Of a stretch of 21,364 nt of DNA, positions 8,952 to 17,056 are shown one piece after another (the stretch's first letter is position 1; each line of letters opens with the position of its first letter). The stretch lies in contig NW_005199487.1 in NCBI RefSeq assembly GCF_000372725.1, forward strand, positions 86,573 through 107,936, written 5' to 3'. The translations under genes were made by a program, and so were the position numbers. The notes beneath the pieces were generated by a model. That model made no database searches. It was given only the letters and a program-made list of their open reading frames with translations, and was not told where the DNA came from. The stretch comes from Emiliania huxleyi CCMP1516 (Eukaryota > Haptophyta > Isochrysidales > Noelaerhabdaceae).

Positions 8952-9079
8952 AACAAGAACACAAGTTTGGCTCTACTAATATAGCGCGCGGATAAAGCGC
9001 GCGGATAAAGCGCGCGCGCCGCGGTGGCGGCGAAATATAATATTATCTCAGAGGAATATAGTGTGAATGCCCGGGAACA
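8857..9079 (-). repeat. 5' LTR
   Basis: Identical to the 3' LTR. It supplies the promoter and also the first ~32 codons of the membrane-protein frame, which runs out of the LTR without a stop. The same LTR codons at the 3' LTR run into antisense TDP1 sequence. Confidence 0.92.
8978..8986 (-). promoter_or_regulatory. TATA-like box in the 5' LTR
   Basis: On the coding strand the GC-rich LTR is interrupted by CTATATTAG, about 30 bp upstream of Met1 (8951) and 60 bp upstream of Met12 (8918) of the membrane-protein frame. A second AT-rich stretch (ATAATATTATATTTC) lies about 60 bp further upstream. Assigned by sequence and position only. Confidence 0.45.
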
Positions 9080-9084
9080 GTGTA
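9080..9084. other. target-site duplication, right copy (GTGTA)
   Basis: Direct repeat of 5662-5666, adjacent to the outer end of the 5' LTR. Confidence 0.8.
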
Positions 9085-9735
9085 CTCCTGCGAAGGAGCA
9101 AGGTGAAAGCGGTCCGAGCGAGGCAGTACGTACGCGGCGAGAGAGGAGGGGGTCCGAATACAGCATCTCGTCTTTTGTACGTGCGTGGCATTGGCTTTGT
9201 TGAGTTTGGGAAAGTTTTTGGGACTGTTGTGTTCCCCCTCTTCTGTGTTCTGAGGGCGATCGAGTTCTTTTTAATTTTACGTTGCGTGGCGCGACCTGAA
9301 TTCTTTTTTGTTAGTCGGCCACGCTGCCAGAGTGCACAGAGAGCAGCATCCAATGGACGCGCCACGGCCCCAGTCCGCCCGTTCTTTCCATCCTGCCGGC
9401 TAAAAGCGCTCCGTGCTTGGGCGTACCTCACATGACGGGGTAGGTAGGGTAGCGGTAGCGGTCTCTGCACTCTGCTCTCTGGGGGTCTGGGCCCTTCCCG
9501 GTCGGGGTTATCCCTCTCAGCTCTCTTCAAGCTGAATTTTCACAGCCCGGTGGTGGATGACACTAACTAGCTGGATGGACGAGCTACTTGTACTTAGTAG
9601 AGCATGTGGTGCTAAACTACACCCACACGACATTCAGGGATTCCTGTCCGCTGCGCGCGCGTTCGGGGTGCGGGGAGACTAGGGGGTTGTGTCAGAGGGG
9701 GGGGGGGTGTGAGGCAAGCGGGCCCAGATCTGCTC
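9085..9735. other. intergenic, no gene seen
   Basis: Less GC-rich than its surroundings, with T-rich patches around 9150-9320 and a G-run near 9695-9710. Open frames here are short and lack recognisable motifs on either strand. Confidence 0.5.
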
Positions 9736-9906
9736 GTCTCAGAGGGTACCCTCTGTGCCAAGAGAGGCCATCCACGAGCGGCTCAGAGGGTGCCTGGGCC
9801 GACCCTCTGAAGGCCTGTGCCGCCAAGCCAGCCTCTCTCGGCGCAGCCTCTGAGGCTACGGGGACCCTCTGAGACGCCAAGGCAAGCCCCGCGAGGCCGC
9901 TCCTCA
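9736..9906. repeat. degenerate CCCTCTGAG motif cluster, left
   Basis: The core CCCTCTG(A/T)G, or its complement CAGAGGG, occurs at least six times in about 170 bp, including the palindrome CAGAGGGTACCCTCTG. Several copies are followed by TGCCGCCAAG- or CGCCAAGG-like sequence. The same motifs recur at about 10345-10490. Confidence 0.7.
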
Positions 9907-9954
9907 GACGAGAGGGGTTTTCAGGCATTTCAAGTCTCTCTCCCACAACCACAG

Positions 9955-10178
9955 AAAAAGAATTTCTGCGAGAGTTGACGGAACTGTCTCTCCAGCTACT
10001 CTGCGCGAGGCGCCCCAGCTGTGGCGAGGCACCCAAGATGCGCATCAGAGTCCGGGTCAACGACATTGTCGGGCGGCCGCTCCAAGCACATCCTCAAGTT
10101 GACGGGGCCGGGCCGTGTGCGAAGCTGGTTCACGCGCAGGGCACGGCGCAGGCGCTGTGGGCGAGCCTGCAGCAGTAA
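9955..10178 (+). CDS. possible terminal exon of an unrecognised gene
   Basis: A pyrimidine-rich stretch ending in CCACAG at 9954 resembles a 3' splice site. The following frame (KEFLRELTELSLQLLCA... MRIRVRVNDIVG ...) ends with TAA at 10176-10178. It contains one internal ATG (10038). No upstream exon is apparent, because 9736-9906 is filled with a short repeat. A second frame is also open through much of the stretch, so the coding claim is weak. No known domain is recognised. Confidence 0.25.
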
Positions 10179-10344
10179 GCGCGAGCGTATAGAGTAGCGC
10201 CTTAGTGCTTAGTCATGGATGGTCGTGTGAAAAGTCGTAATGTTTTACTACCCCGCCCCTCCCCGCCCTCACTGGTCAGCGCCGTTCGTGGAGGGCTAGG
10301 CAGCTCCGCCTCCGCCCGGGGCTCTCGCCTCTGCCGTGAGGGGG

Positions 10345-10490
10345 GGCCACCCTCTGAGGTCAAAGCTGCCCTCTGTGCCGCGCCAAGACGGACCATCAGC
10401 CAGGGTGGACCCTCTGAGGCCAAAAGCAGCCAAGAGAGGCCATAGAGGCGGCACAGAGTCAGAGTCAAACCCTCTGTGCCGCCAAGGCAG
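10345..10490. repeat. degenerate CCCTCTGAG motif cluster, right
   Basis: Repeats of CCCTCTGAGG(T/C)C and CCCTCTGTGCCGC with GCCAAG-like spacers, related to the cluster at 9736-9906. It ends about 55 bp before the TRM112 start codon, so it may be part of that gene's upstream region. Confidence 0.7.
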
Positions 10491-10543
10491 GGGTCCGACC
10501 CCGGGGAGCAGGAGCCGTCACCAATTTCTTGTGGCAAAGCGAC

Positions 10544-11111
10544 ATGAAGGCGCAAGCGGCACGATCCCGGCCTTCCCCGCCCATCGCGCCGACCGCCCCC
10601 TTGCCGCACCCCGCAGCTGCTCACGCACAACATGCTGATGGCGCCCGGCACCAAGAACGGGTTCCCGCTCGCCATCGAGGTGGAGAAGATGGAGACGGTC
10701 GAGTCGGAGTTCCGCTCCGAGTTCACCGCACGGATGGTGCAAAAGGTGTGCGCCACGTGGCACGGCGCGCGCGCTCCGCATTCCCATCGCTACAGGCACC
10801 GAGCCCGTCACGCAGGTGGAGTACGGCGCGCTGCTGCAGACGCTGGCGGGGCTGGGGATGGACGGCACGCTGCCGCCAGCGGTGCCCGACTCGTACGAGA
10901 GCAACGAGGAGTTTCTGCGCGCGCTGCACCACGTGCTCATGGAGGCGCGTCGCGCCGCACGGCCATCCCTTCGCCGCCCCACCCGTCCCATCGCCCGTCT
11001 CATGGCGGACGCCCTCCTCACGTGCAGGTGGAGGTGATCGACGGTACGCTCGTCTGCCCAGAGACAGGGAAGCGCTTCCCGATTAAGGACGGCATACCGT
11101 CCATGTTGTAG
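10544..11111 (+). CDS. TRM112: TRM112, activator subunit of methyltransferases
   Basis: TRM112 is a small zinc-binding-type partner that stabilises several methyltransferases acting on tRNA, rRNA and release factor eRF1. Four exons give 115 residues: 10544-10549 (only ATGAAG), 10617-10745, 10816-10944 and 11028-11111. Splicing yields the conserved start MKLLTHN, then FPLAIEV, the SNEEFLRALHHVLMEVEVIDGTL segment, and the end CPETGKRFPIKDGIPSML. These match the animal protein (human about 125 aa) almost block by block. Only one cysteine of the usual zinc site is obvious in the C-terminal part. Exon lengths sum to 348, an exact multiple of three. Introns 1 and 3 use GC donors (AAG|GCGCAA and GAG|GCGCGT); intron 2 uses GT. 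Introns are 67-83 nt. The next gene begins 273 bp downstream on the same strand. Confidence 0.93.
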
Positions 11112-11141
11112 CCGCCCCGCATGTCTGTCACGTGTCGCTGA

Positions 11142-11144
<3 letters not shown>

Positions 11145-11237
<93 letters not shown>
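11145..11237. repeat. compound (CT)n(GT)n microsatellite
   Basis: About 25 CT units run straight into about 21 GT units, followed by a short further GTGTGTGTG after an interruption. It lies between TRM112 and the RRM gene. Confidence 0.96.
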
Positions 11238-11384
11238 CGAGTGTGTGTGACGGTAGTCGGTACGCAACGAACGATGGCGGAAAGTTCTTTTTTTCCGCAC
11301 CCACCCGCCCACCCACCCACCCGGCCACAAAATTCTTTTTTGCGTGTGGGCTAACCAACGCGCTGGCCTGGCTGCGCGGCATTC

Positions 11385-12219
11385 ATGTTCAACGCTCGAA
11401 AGCGCAAGGCCGAGCCAAAGGAGAAGCCGGCGTGGCAGAGAGCGCTCGACGACGACGACGACGTCCCTCCCCCGCCAAGGGCGGCGGAGCCTCCGGCCGT
11501 TGAGGTCCCCGCTGCTGTGCCGTCGTCCTCTGAGCTGCTCGACGAGGACGAAGATGACGACGACGACGACAAGGATCTCTCGGCGTATGCGTTTGGCGAG
11601 GAGGAGGAGGAGGAGGAGGACAAAGCGGCGCGCGCCTTGGCGCGAAATAGCGTGCAGCCTTCCTGCCGCGTCCGCGTGACTAACCTCTCGCACGATACGA
11701 GGGACGACCAGCTGCTCGAGCTCTTCACAGGGACGCGGCCGCCGCGGACGGTCGAGATGCTTCCTCCCTCCGCGGCCAGCATCACCTTCGAGACGCGTGA
11801 GGAGGCGGTCGCGGCGGTCAGCCTCACCGGCATCGAGCTGGCGGGATCCAAGTTGACGGCGCGCCCTCCTCGCACCGCGCAGAGAGGCGCGCGCAGCCTC
11901 CTCCCCCACCGCCTTCTCACGCCTGTGGCGGCGCGAGCAGGTGCTGATGGAGCACGAACCTGCGCCGCAAGCCTTGGCCGCCGGAGAAGGCTACGGCGGG
12001 CCGCGCGCGGCAGGCTACCAAGAGCAGCTCGCGACGTACGGGTACAAGCTCGGCGGGCGAGGCTCGCGGACCGGCACGCCAAAGGTCTTCTTCTGCGACG
12101 ACGACGCGCGCTCGAGAGAGAAGCAGCAAAGGCGCGAGGGCAAGCGCAACGCGGTGGGGGGCAAGGGCCGCGGCAGGCCGCAGATCGGCCAGGCTGGCGC
12201 CTCGGTCGGACCATTCTAA
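11385..12219 (+). CDS. RNA recognition motif (RRM) protein
   Basis: Two exons (11385-11858 and 11941-12219) give 250 residues. The start has a basic MFNARKRKAEPK segment, likely nuclear. It is followed by a Pro/Ala stretch and two acidic runs of Asp and Glu. Residues about 94-165 form one RRM: an RNP2-like VRVTNLS, helix residues DDQLLELF, an RNP1-like SITFETREEAV, and a final strand GSKLTV that is completed only after splicing. The C-terminal part is Gly/Arg/Lys-rich (RREGKRNAVGGKGRGRP) and ends VGPF. Exon lengths are 158 and 93 codons. The intron (82 nt) begins with GC (ACG|GCGCGC) and ends GAGCAG. RRM proteins bind single-stranded RNA; the exact orthologue is not recognised. It may act in pre-mRNA processing, which is only an inference from its composition. 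Confidence 0.82.
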
Positions 12220-12366
12220 CCGAACGGTGGGGTGCGTCTTGCGACGTTTCCGCCCCACCGTACATATTGACACGTAGACGAGCTAGATCGATCTAGGCGA
12301 GAGAGGCACACGACTCGGAGGGAGGGCCCGCGCGGAGGGCCAGGAGCGCAGCCCGAGGCCCCAAAG

Positions 12367-12385
12367 TAGGGTTGTCAAACGTTAA
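12367..12385 (+). repeat. left terminal inverted repeat
   Basis: TAGGGTTGTCAAACGTTAA, inverted copy at 15576-15596. Confidence 0.6.
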
Positions 12386-12399
12386 GAGCTGAACAGTCG

Positions 12400-12700
12400 T
12401 GTTGCTCTAGTGAGTTAACAGTAACAACAGAACAACAGTGGGGCTCCCCAACAACAGTAGCTGACGTTAGGCCGGCTGAACAACAATAAGGAAGGCCTGG
12501 CAGTGACCCACGACGATCTCCAGCGTCCAGTGCGGGTAATACCCGAAAATCGATACCCCCGGGAAACCCCAGGGGTATTTTTTCGCGGGGTTTACCGGAT
12601 TTACCCGGGTTTTTTATCCCTTTTTGGCATTTTCTGCTTGCTGACCACTGAACAACAGTAACAACAGTAACAAACAGTAACAGCTTGGGCTGGGGAGAAC
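12400..12700. repeat. subterminal AACAGT repeats and nested palindromes
   Basis: Runs of AACAACAGT and TAACAGT occur around 12412-12490 and 12650-12685. Between them, near 12553-12580, ATACCCCCGGG...CCCCAGGGGTAT is an imperfect inverted repeat, followed by several GGGTTTACC- and TTACCCGGG-like segments. Subterminal repeats of this kind are typical transposase-binding regions in DNA transposons. Confidence 0.55.
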
Positions 12701-13140
12701 ACTTGAACAACGTTGAGGATTTCAGCCTCAACCGGGTGCACCCGAGCCCACCCGAGAGGTGTCCCCAAGGGTCTGGGGCCGTTTTGCTAAAAATCGAGCA
12801 AAGTCAGCTCCGCCTCAGCGCGTTGCACTCATAGCCTCGCTCATCGCCACTTGCGCACGGCTGTTCGTGAGCGTGACGCAGCGCATATGCCACTCCCGGC
12901 TTCGGCGAAGTGAAGGGCGTCAGGGCTGTCAGCCAGGGGGGGCGACCCTCGTAGCGTCATCCTCGATCGTACACACACGCCGGCAGCCGATGCACCCCGA
13001 CTCGCTGGTCGACACGCAGGGCTTCTGGCCTCTGCCCCACGCGCAATGCCCCACTGTGAGACCCGGTCGCCCCACACCAGCAGCCTATGCACACCATAGT
13101 TCGGCAAAACTCCACGCGCGAAATGGATCGCAGCTAGAGC

Positions 13141-15302
13141 AAGTGGACCAACTTGGGCAAGGCTCTAGTCGCCGCTGCCCATCGCGGAGCCCAAACCCTC
13201 GTCTCAGAGCCGATACTACGACCCGGCGCGCGGGACCTGAAGCTACGAGGCCTGGGTCGGGGCTATCAGTGGGCTACATGCCGCCTGCCGCGGCTCCTAG
13301 GTCCACGAAACGCTCGCGCTTCACCCTCCCCCCCCTCTGACGATAGGTGCCTGCGTCGCGCGCTCACCGGCAGAGAGGCACACGGCGGGCGATGGCGGCG
13401 CGCGGCGACGCTCCTGACTCAATGGAAGGTCGCCCACATACCCACCCTCACCACAACGCCGTAGGCGGGTCGAGACTGCCCTCCACCCGCTCGCGCTTGC
13501 CTCCCCTACCCGACCGGTTCGGCTCCCTGTAGATGGGCCGACACACCTTCACTGCGGCGCTTCTGCCCGCGACAGCGGCGCCTGAGCGCGTGAGGCTGCA
13601 AGGCCCCTCGGGGCGGCCCGCGGGGCGGCGGGAGAGAGCTCTCCCGCCGTCGTGGCGCACCATATCACCCGTAGACGCCTCTTTATAGTCGCCTTTTAGC
13701 ACCTCCTCTCTACACGCCGCCGAGTAGACCCCGCCGCACCGCATCACCGCCCCCTTCCCTGCCCCGTCGCCCTCCTGAGCTCTCCCCCCTTTGCTCCAGC
13801 CACTCACAGGACGGCTGGGCCATCGGCCCGCGTGACAGGCGCCCGGGACGGCCGGGGAGCGGCCCCGTAATTTGAGCCCTCTCGGGCCACTCTCGGGCGC
13901 GTCCACCGGCCGGCAGAGCACCGCTTGGGCGACACAGACGGCCCGCCCGACCAGCGCGCTCGACCGCCGTGCCGCCCCCACACCGCCAGCGGCGGGCTTG
14001 GGGGTCAGGCGGCGTCCACGCACCCCTCGTGGGGGTGACCACCGCTCTCCTCTCACCGCTCCCCCCCCGCCCGTGGCACCCCACGCACGCGTCCCTCCTC
14101 AGGGGCGCATGGCGGCACGTTCAACGCTTGCCTCGGCCCACCTCGCCATCACGCCCGCCGCCGCGACCAAGGAGGTGGCCTCGGCGGCCCAGACGAAGCC
14201 CGTGCGGCTCGTTTGGGAGCCGCGCGCCGTCCCTCTCTCGCCCGCGCTGCTCACACGGCCCAAGCCCACGTCCCTCCGGCCGCAGGCGCCGCCAAGGAGT
14301 GACCAGCGCCCCTCCCGAGCACCTTCCCGGCGGGCAGCGCCTCCGTAGCGGCGCTGGCGGCCCCTGCGAGCCGGCCGGCGCCACGAGTGAGTATTCGAAG
14401 GCGCGCGCGTCCCCTCTCTCCCCGGCCCGCCGCGTCTCTCTGACCACCCCTCCCCCTCCCGGGTCAGGCGTGCATCTCGGGCGTACAAAATGGCCGCAGA
14501 GCGCAGCCTCAGCGACGCAATCTCTTCCGCCTGAGCGGTGGGTAACTCCCTGGCCGGGCTCGGGCCCTCTCGGGCTGCTGCGAGCTGCGCGATGCGCGTC
14601 CCCTCCGCCGCACGGCCGTGCCCCTGCCCCTCACACTCCGACTCCGCCGCAGGACCGGTCTGGCGACCCGGAACGGCCGCCTAGAGTACCACCACCGACC
14701 ATCCCGACCCCGTGGGGGCCGGGGCGGGCCAGCCAGACGTGAGAGCGCCCCTCCCCCCCTCTCGCGGCGCGTCCCCTCCTTCCTCCCCGCACCCCGCCAC
14801 CCGGCTCGCCGCCCCGTCGCCGTCGCGAGTCAGCCCTCGGTCAGGTACTGCCAAAGGCGGCCGCAAGCAGCACCATCGCCACCGTGCCGGCGCTGGTGAG
14901 CTCTGCGGCCCGTGTAGCGGACCCTTAGCCCGTCGCCCGGGCACATGGCGCCCTCACACCGCTCCTCGCCCCCGTCTCGCAGGCCAAAATCGTCGACATC
15001 GCGTCGGCACTCTCTACGGCGCGCCTGGGCTTGCAGAGGGCGGCTTGGGCGGTGCAGGGTGGCTGGGCCGCCCCCCTCCCGCGGTGCGCCAAGCCTCGGG
15101 GGTCGGGGAGACCATCTCGGGTCGCCGAGGGGGCGGGTCGGACGCCCGATCCGGCTGCTGGCCGGAGGACGTCGCCGGCTCCGCGATTTTGGGCGCCCCA
15201 GGCGCCTCCAGCCGGGCCGAGCGGCGCCAGCTGGTAGCTGGGGCCGCAGGGCGGTCGGGACGACACCGTATGCTAGTCGGGGTGGATTGTCTAGGGGCGT
15301 AA
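13141..15302 (+). other. possible captured gene fragments inside the element
   Basis: Several stretches look spliced. 13141-13300 encodes TNLGKALVAAAHRGAQTLV and more. 14110-14280 encodes KEVASAAQTKPVRLVWEPRA. 14850-14890 followed by 14983-15050 joins to an AKIVDIASALSTARLGLQ segment across an apparent intron (CTG|GTGAGC to CTCGCAG). A strong donor-like GTGAGTATT lies near 14387. All frames are open in this GC-rich DNA, and I cannot assemble one consistent protein or recognise a domain, so this is listed only as a region that may hold exons. Confidence 0.2.
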
Positions 15303-15575
15303 AGTTCGGTAGAGTGTCCGTTTGTGGCCTCCGGACGGGCTCTGGTCGGGAGCCCGCCGGGCCGGCTGAGGCTGTGTGTCCGTCCACTGTGGACCCAGTG
15401 ATGGCCTAGGAGCCCTGCACGGACGGTGTTTATGCTATGTAACACCTGCGGACCGGAAGGTACCGCCGTGGCGCCGCGAGGGGCCGTCTAAGCGCCAGCG
15501 TGACCCTTCCCGGGCCCCCTTGGGTGGGCTCCGGTGCACCCGGAACACGATAGTGCAACTGTTAGGCCCAAAAAG

Positions 15576-15596
15576 TTAACGCTTGACAACCCTCTA
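15576..15596 (-). repeat. right terminal inverted repeat
   Basis: TTAACGCTTGACAACCCTCTA on the + strand, the inverted partner of 12367-12385. An inverted ACTGTTA, matching the left subterminal motif TAACAGT, lies just inside. Confidence 0.6.
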
Positions 15597-15673
15597 CCCC
15601 AATAAAGAGTTGTGTGTGAAGTCGTCGCTGAAAGTCCAATACTGTATCTCTATTTCTTAGAATCTTACGTCGA

Positions 15674-15783
15674 GGTCGTGGCCAGCGAAAACTATGATAT
15701 GATGCAAGCGGGGAAATCCTGATGAGCTGGATCGCGGAGATGTATCTCTTTTGAGAGACATGCTAAGGGATGCGCTTGCCTTT
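15674..15783. repeat. ~115-bp direct repeat, copy A
   Basis: Begins GGTCGTGGCCAGCG and ends GCGCTTGCCTTT. It is related to 16938-17056, with a few small indels and substitutions, all in the same order. Read on the - strand both copies encode a similar short peptide (HHIIVFAGHD), which suggests a common source, but no complete gene is visible. Confidence 0.85.
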
Positions 15784-16199
15784 GTATATTGTAAGTAGGG
15801 GGACGGTGACGAGAAGCGTTCTGGTGATCTCAGGCCCAGTGAGGTAGTGCACTGGTCTAACTCGGATCCCGCTGAACAAGTTCCTCTTGTAGCTCGATCG
15901 GTCACACCGCCATCGCCGTCGGGGAGAGAGAGGGGGGATGACACTGCCTCTGCAGCGTGCACCTCGATCCTGTACCGTGTTTGCTATGCCCCCCCCCCCA
16001 ATGAACACACCAGGGAGGGAGGGCGAGACGATCGAGGGGTCCCGTACCATGCGGAATCGACCCTATCCAGTGCTCAAGTGCTCAAGTAGGGGGTGCGGTG
16101 CGTACCAAAATCCACCACTGTGGGATTTCGCGCAATCGCTTGACTCTGAAAAGCTCGCCGATCCCTGCGGTGAGCGCTGTGGTCGCCGCAGACTGGCTC
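15784..16199. other. intergenic, no gene seen
   Basis: Holds a C-run near 15986-15998 and a tandem GTGCTCAA near 16070-16085. Open frames on both strands are short and overlap each other without motifs. Confidence 0.4.
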
Positions 16200-16252
16200 C
16201 GACTTGACGGGCGCATGGAGACGTGATGCCTCCATGCGCTGCCGTCAAGTCG
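16200..16252. repeat. strong hairpin, about 21-bp stem with 9-nt loop
   Basis: CGACTTGACGG then GCGCATGGAG (16200-16220) pairs with CTCCATGCGC then CCGTCAAGTCG (16230-16252). The only defect is a 2-nt bulge (TG); the loop is ACGTGATGC. The stem is GC-rich and would be very stable in RNA or extruded DNA. No T-run follows. It could be a small palindromic element or a hairpin RNA precursor; nothing decides between them. Confidence 0.8.
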
Positions 16253-16316
16253 AAATCGACATGCAGCTCGATGCTTTGCCCGAAAAGAGGTACATCGCGG
16301 CGTTCTGGGCGACAAC

Positions 16317-16801
16317 CTTAGGGGACCCCTAGGCTTAAAAGGGTGGGCCCTGGGGCGCCTGCGGCTTAAACGGCTTAAAACTTGCCATGGCAAGTTTTAA
16401 GAGCTGCTGGGCCGCCGATTCCTTAAACGGTCTTAAACGCTTAAACGGTGCGGGAGAGCTCCCGAGGTCGATGGTCCGGGAGGCTCCCGGTAGACACGCC
16501 GGAGGCCGGGAAGCCGGCTACAGTCAGCTAGCACGCGTCCCCTATGCGAGTATGGCTCCTGCCAGTGCACCAGACTTACAGATGTGTCTTCAGAGCGGGT
16601 TTGTGCCTAACAACGGCAGTATTGGAGAAAACGGCGCGGAACCCAGCGACGCGTGCCGGGAGGCCGATTTTCTTAAACGGTCTTAAAAGAGGGACCCCCC
16701 GTGCCTGCAATCTCTTAAATGGCAAGTTAAGCCCCCAAACCTCCTCGTTTCTTAAAAGGTCTTAAAAAATCCGGCCCTCAGAACCCTAGGGGTCCCCTAA
16801 G
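16317..16801. mobile_element. 485-bp MITE with 8-bp target duplication
   Basis: Terminal inverted repeats start CTTAGGGGACCCCTAGG at both ends (17 of 17 bases) and are themselves partly palindromic. The element is flanked by perfect 8-bp duplications GCGACAAC at 16309-16316 and 16802-16809. The interior has many (T)CTTAAA(A/C) motifs near the ends and no coding capacity. The 8-bp duplication fits hAT-type (or P-type) non-autonomous elements; the assignment is an inference. The perfect duplication suggests a fairly recent insertion. Confidence 0.9.
16374..16401. repeat. 28-bp perfect palindrome inside the MITE
   Basis: CTTAAAACTTGCCA, followed immediately by its exact reverse complement, is centred on an NcoI-type CCATGG. 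It is close to the left end of the MITE and could extrude as a cruciform. Confidence 0.9.
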
Positions 16802-16937
16802 GCGACAACAGCGCTGCGACCGCGAAGTGGCGGTGGACATGCTCCCATGTTGCCGACGCGGCGCCGGAGTGGCCGGCGCTGCTCGCCGCGACCACGACGG
16901 CTACTCTGATACTCCGGGCCGACCCGTCCTACCCGAC

Positions 16938-17056
16938 GGTCGTGGCCAGCGAAAACTATGATATGATGCATATCAAAGCGGGGAAATCCTGATGTGTGAT
17001 GAGCTGGAATGCGGATGTATCTCTTGAGAGACACATGCTAAGATGCGCTTGCCTTT
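16938..17056. repeat. ~115-bp direct repeat, copy B
   Basis: Related to 15674-15783, with a few extra bases (for example TATCAA after GATGCA and GTGTGAT after CCTGAT). The two copies frame the hairpin and the MITE. The rest, 17057-17343, shows no gene and is the 3' flank of the SNF2 gene. Confidence 0.85.

Larger units (their letters stand above)
5667..9079 (-). mobile_element. Ty1/copia-type LTR retroelement, gag-pol largely replaced
   Basis: The element is 3413 bp and reads right to left. Two 223-bp LTRs (5667-5889 and 8857-9079) show no differences by eye, which points to recent insertion. A 5-bp duplication, GTGTA on the + strand, flanks it at 5662-5666 and 9080-9084. On the coding strand the LTR starts TGTTCCCGGG and ends GAGTA, so the 3' end is not the usual CA. 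A polypurine tract touches the 3' LTR. Inside are only two coding regions: a long membrane-protein frame starting in the 5' LTR, and the RNase H end of a copia-type pol. Gag, protease, integrase and the catalytic part of reverse transcriptase are missing, so it must have been mobilised in trans. I see no classical TGG primer-binding site after the 5' LTR. Confidence 0.9.
12367..15596. mobile_element. hAT-like non-autonomous element with GC-rich cargo
   Basis: The left end TAGGGTTGTCAAACGTTAA is matched, inverted, by the right end, which reads TAGAGGGTTGTCAAGCGTTAA on the opposite strand (one mismatch and a 2-bp indel). The flanking 8-mers CCCCAAAG (12359-12366) and CCCCAATA (15597-15604) agree at six positions, as an aged 8-bp target duplication would. 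Terminal sequence and duplication size suggest the hAT superfamily. The first ~380 bp are AT-richer with many AACAGT and AACAACAG subterminal motifs, while the interior (12740-15480) is very GC-rich. I find no transposase (no conserved hAT dimerisation block), so it would need help in trans. The interior may be captured host DNA. Confidence 0.5.

Noticed and set aside
12375..12731. A - strand frame of 118 codons in the left part of the hAT-like element
   Set aside because: It runs through AACAGT repeats and palindromes and has no protein-like character.
12740..15480. Ribosomal RNA or tRNA genes in the GC-rich interior
   Set aside because: No conserved rRNA core segments or tRNA A/B boxes with a cloverleaf were found by eye.
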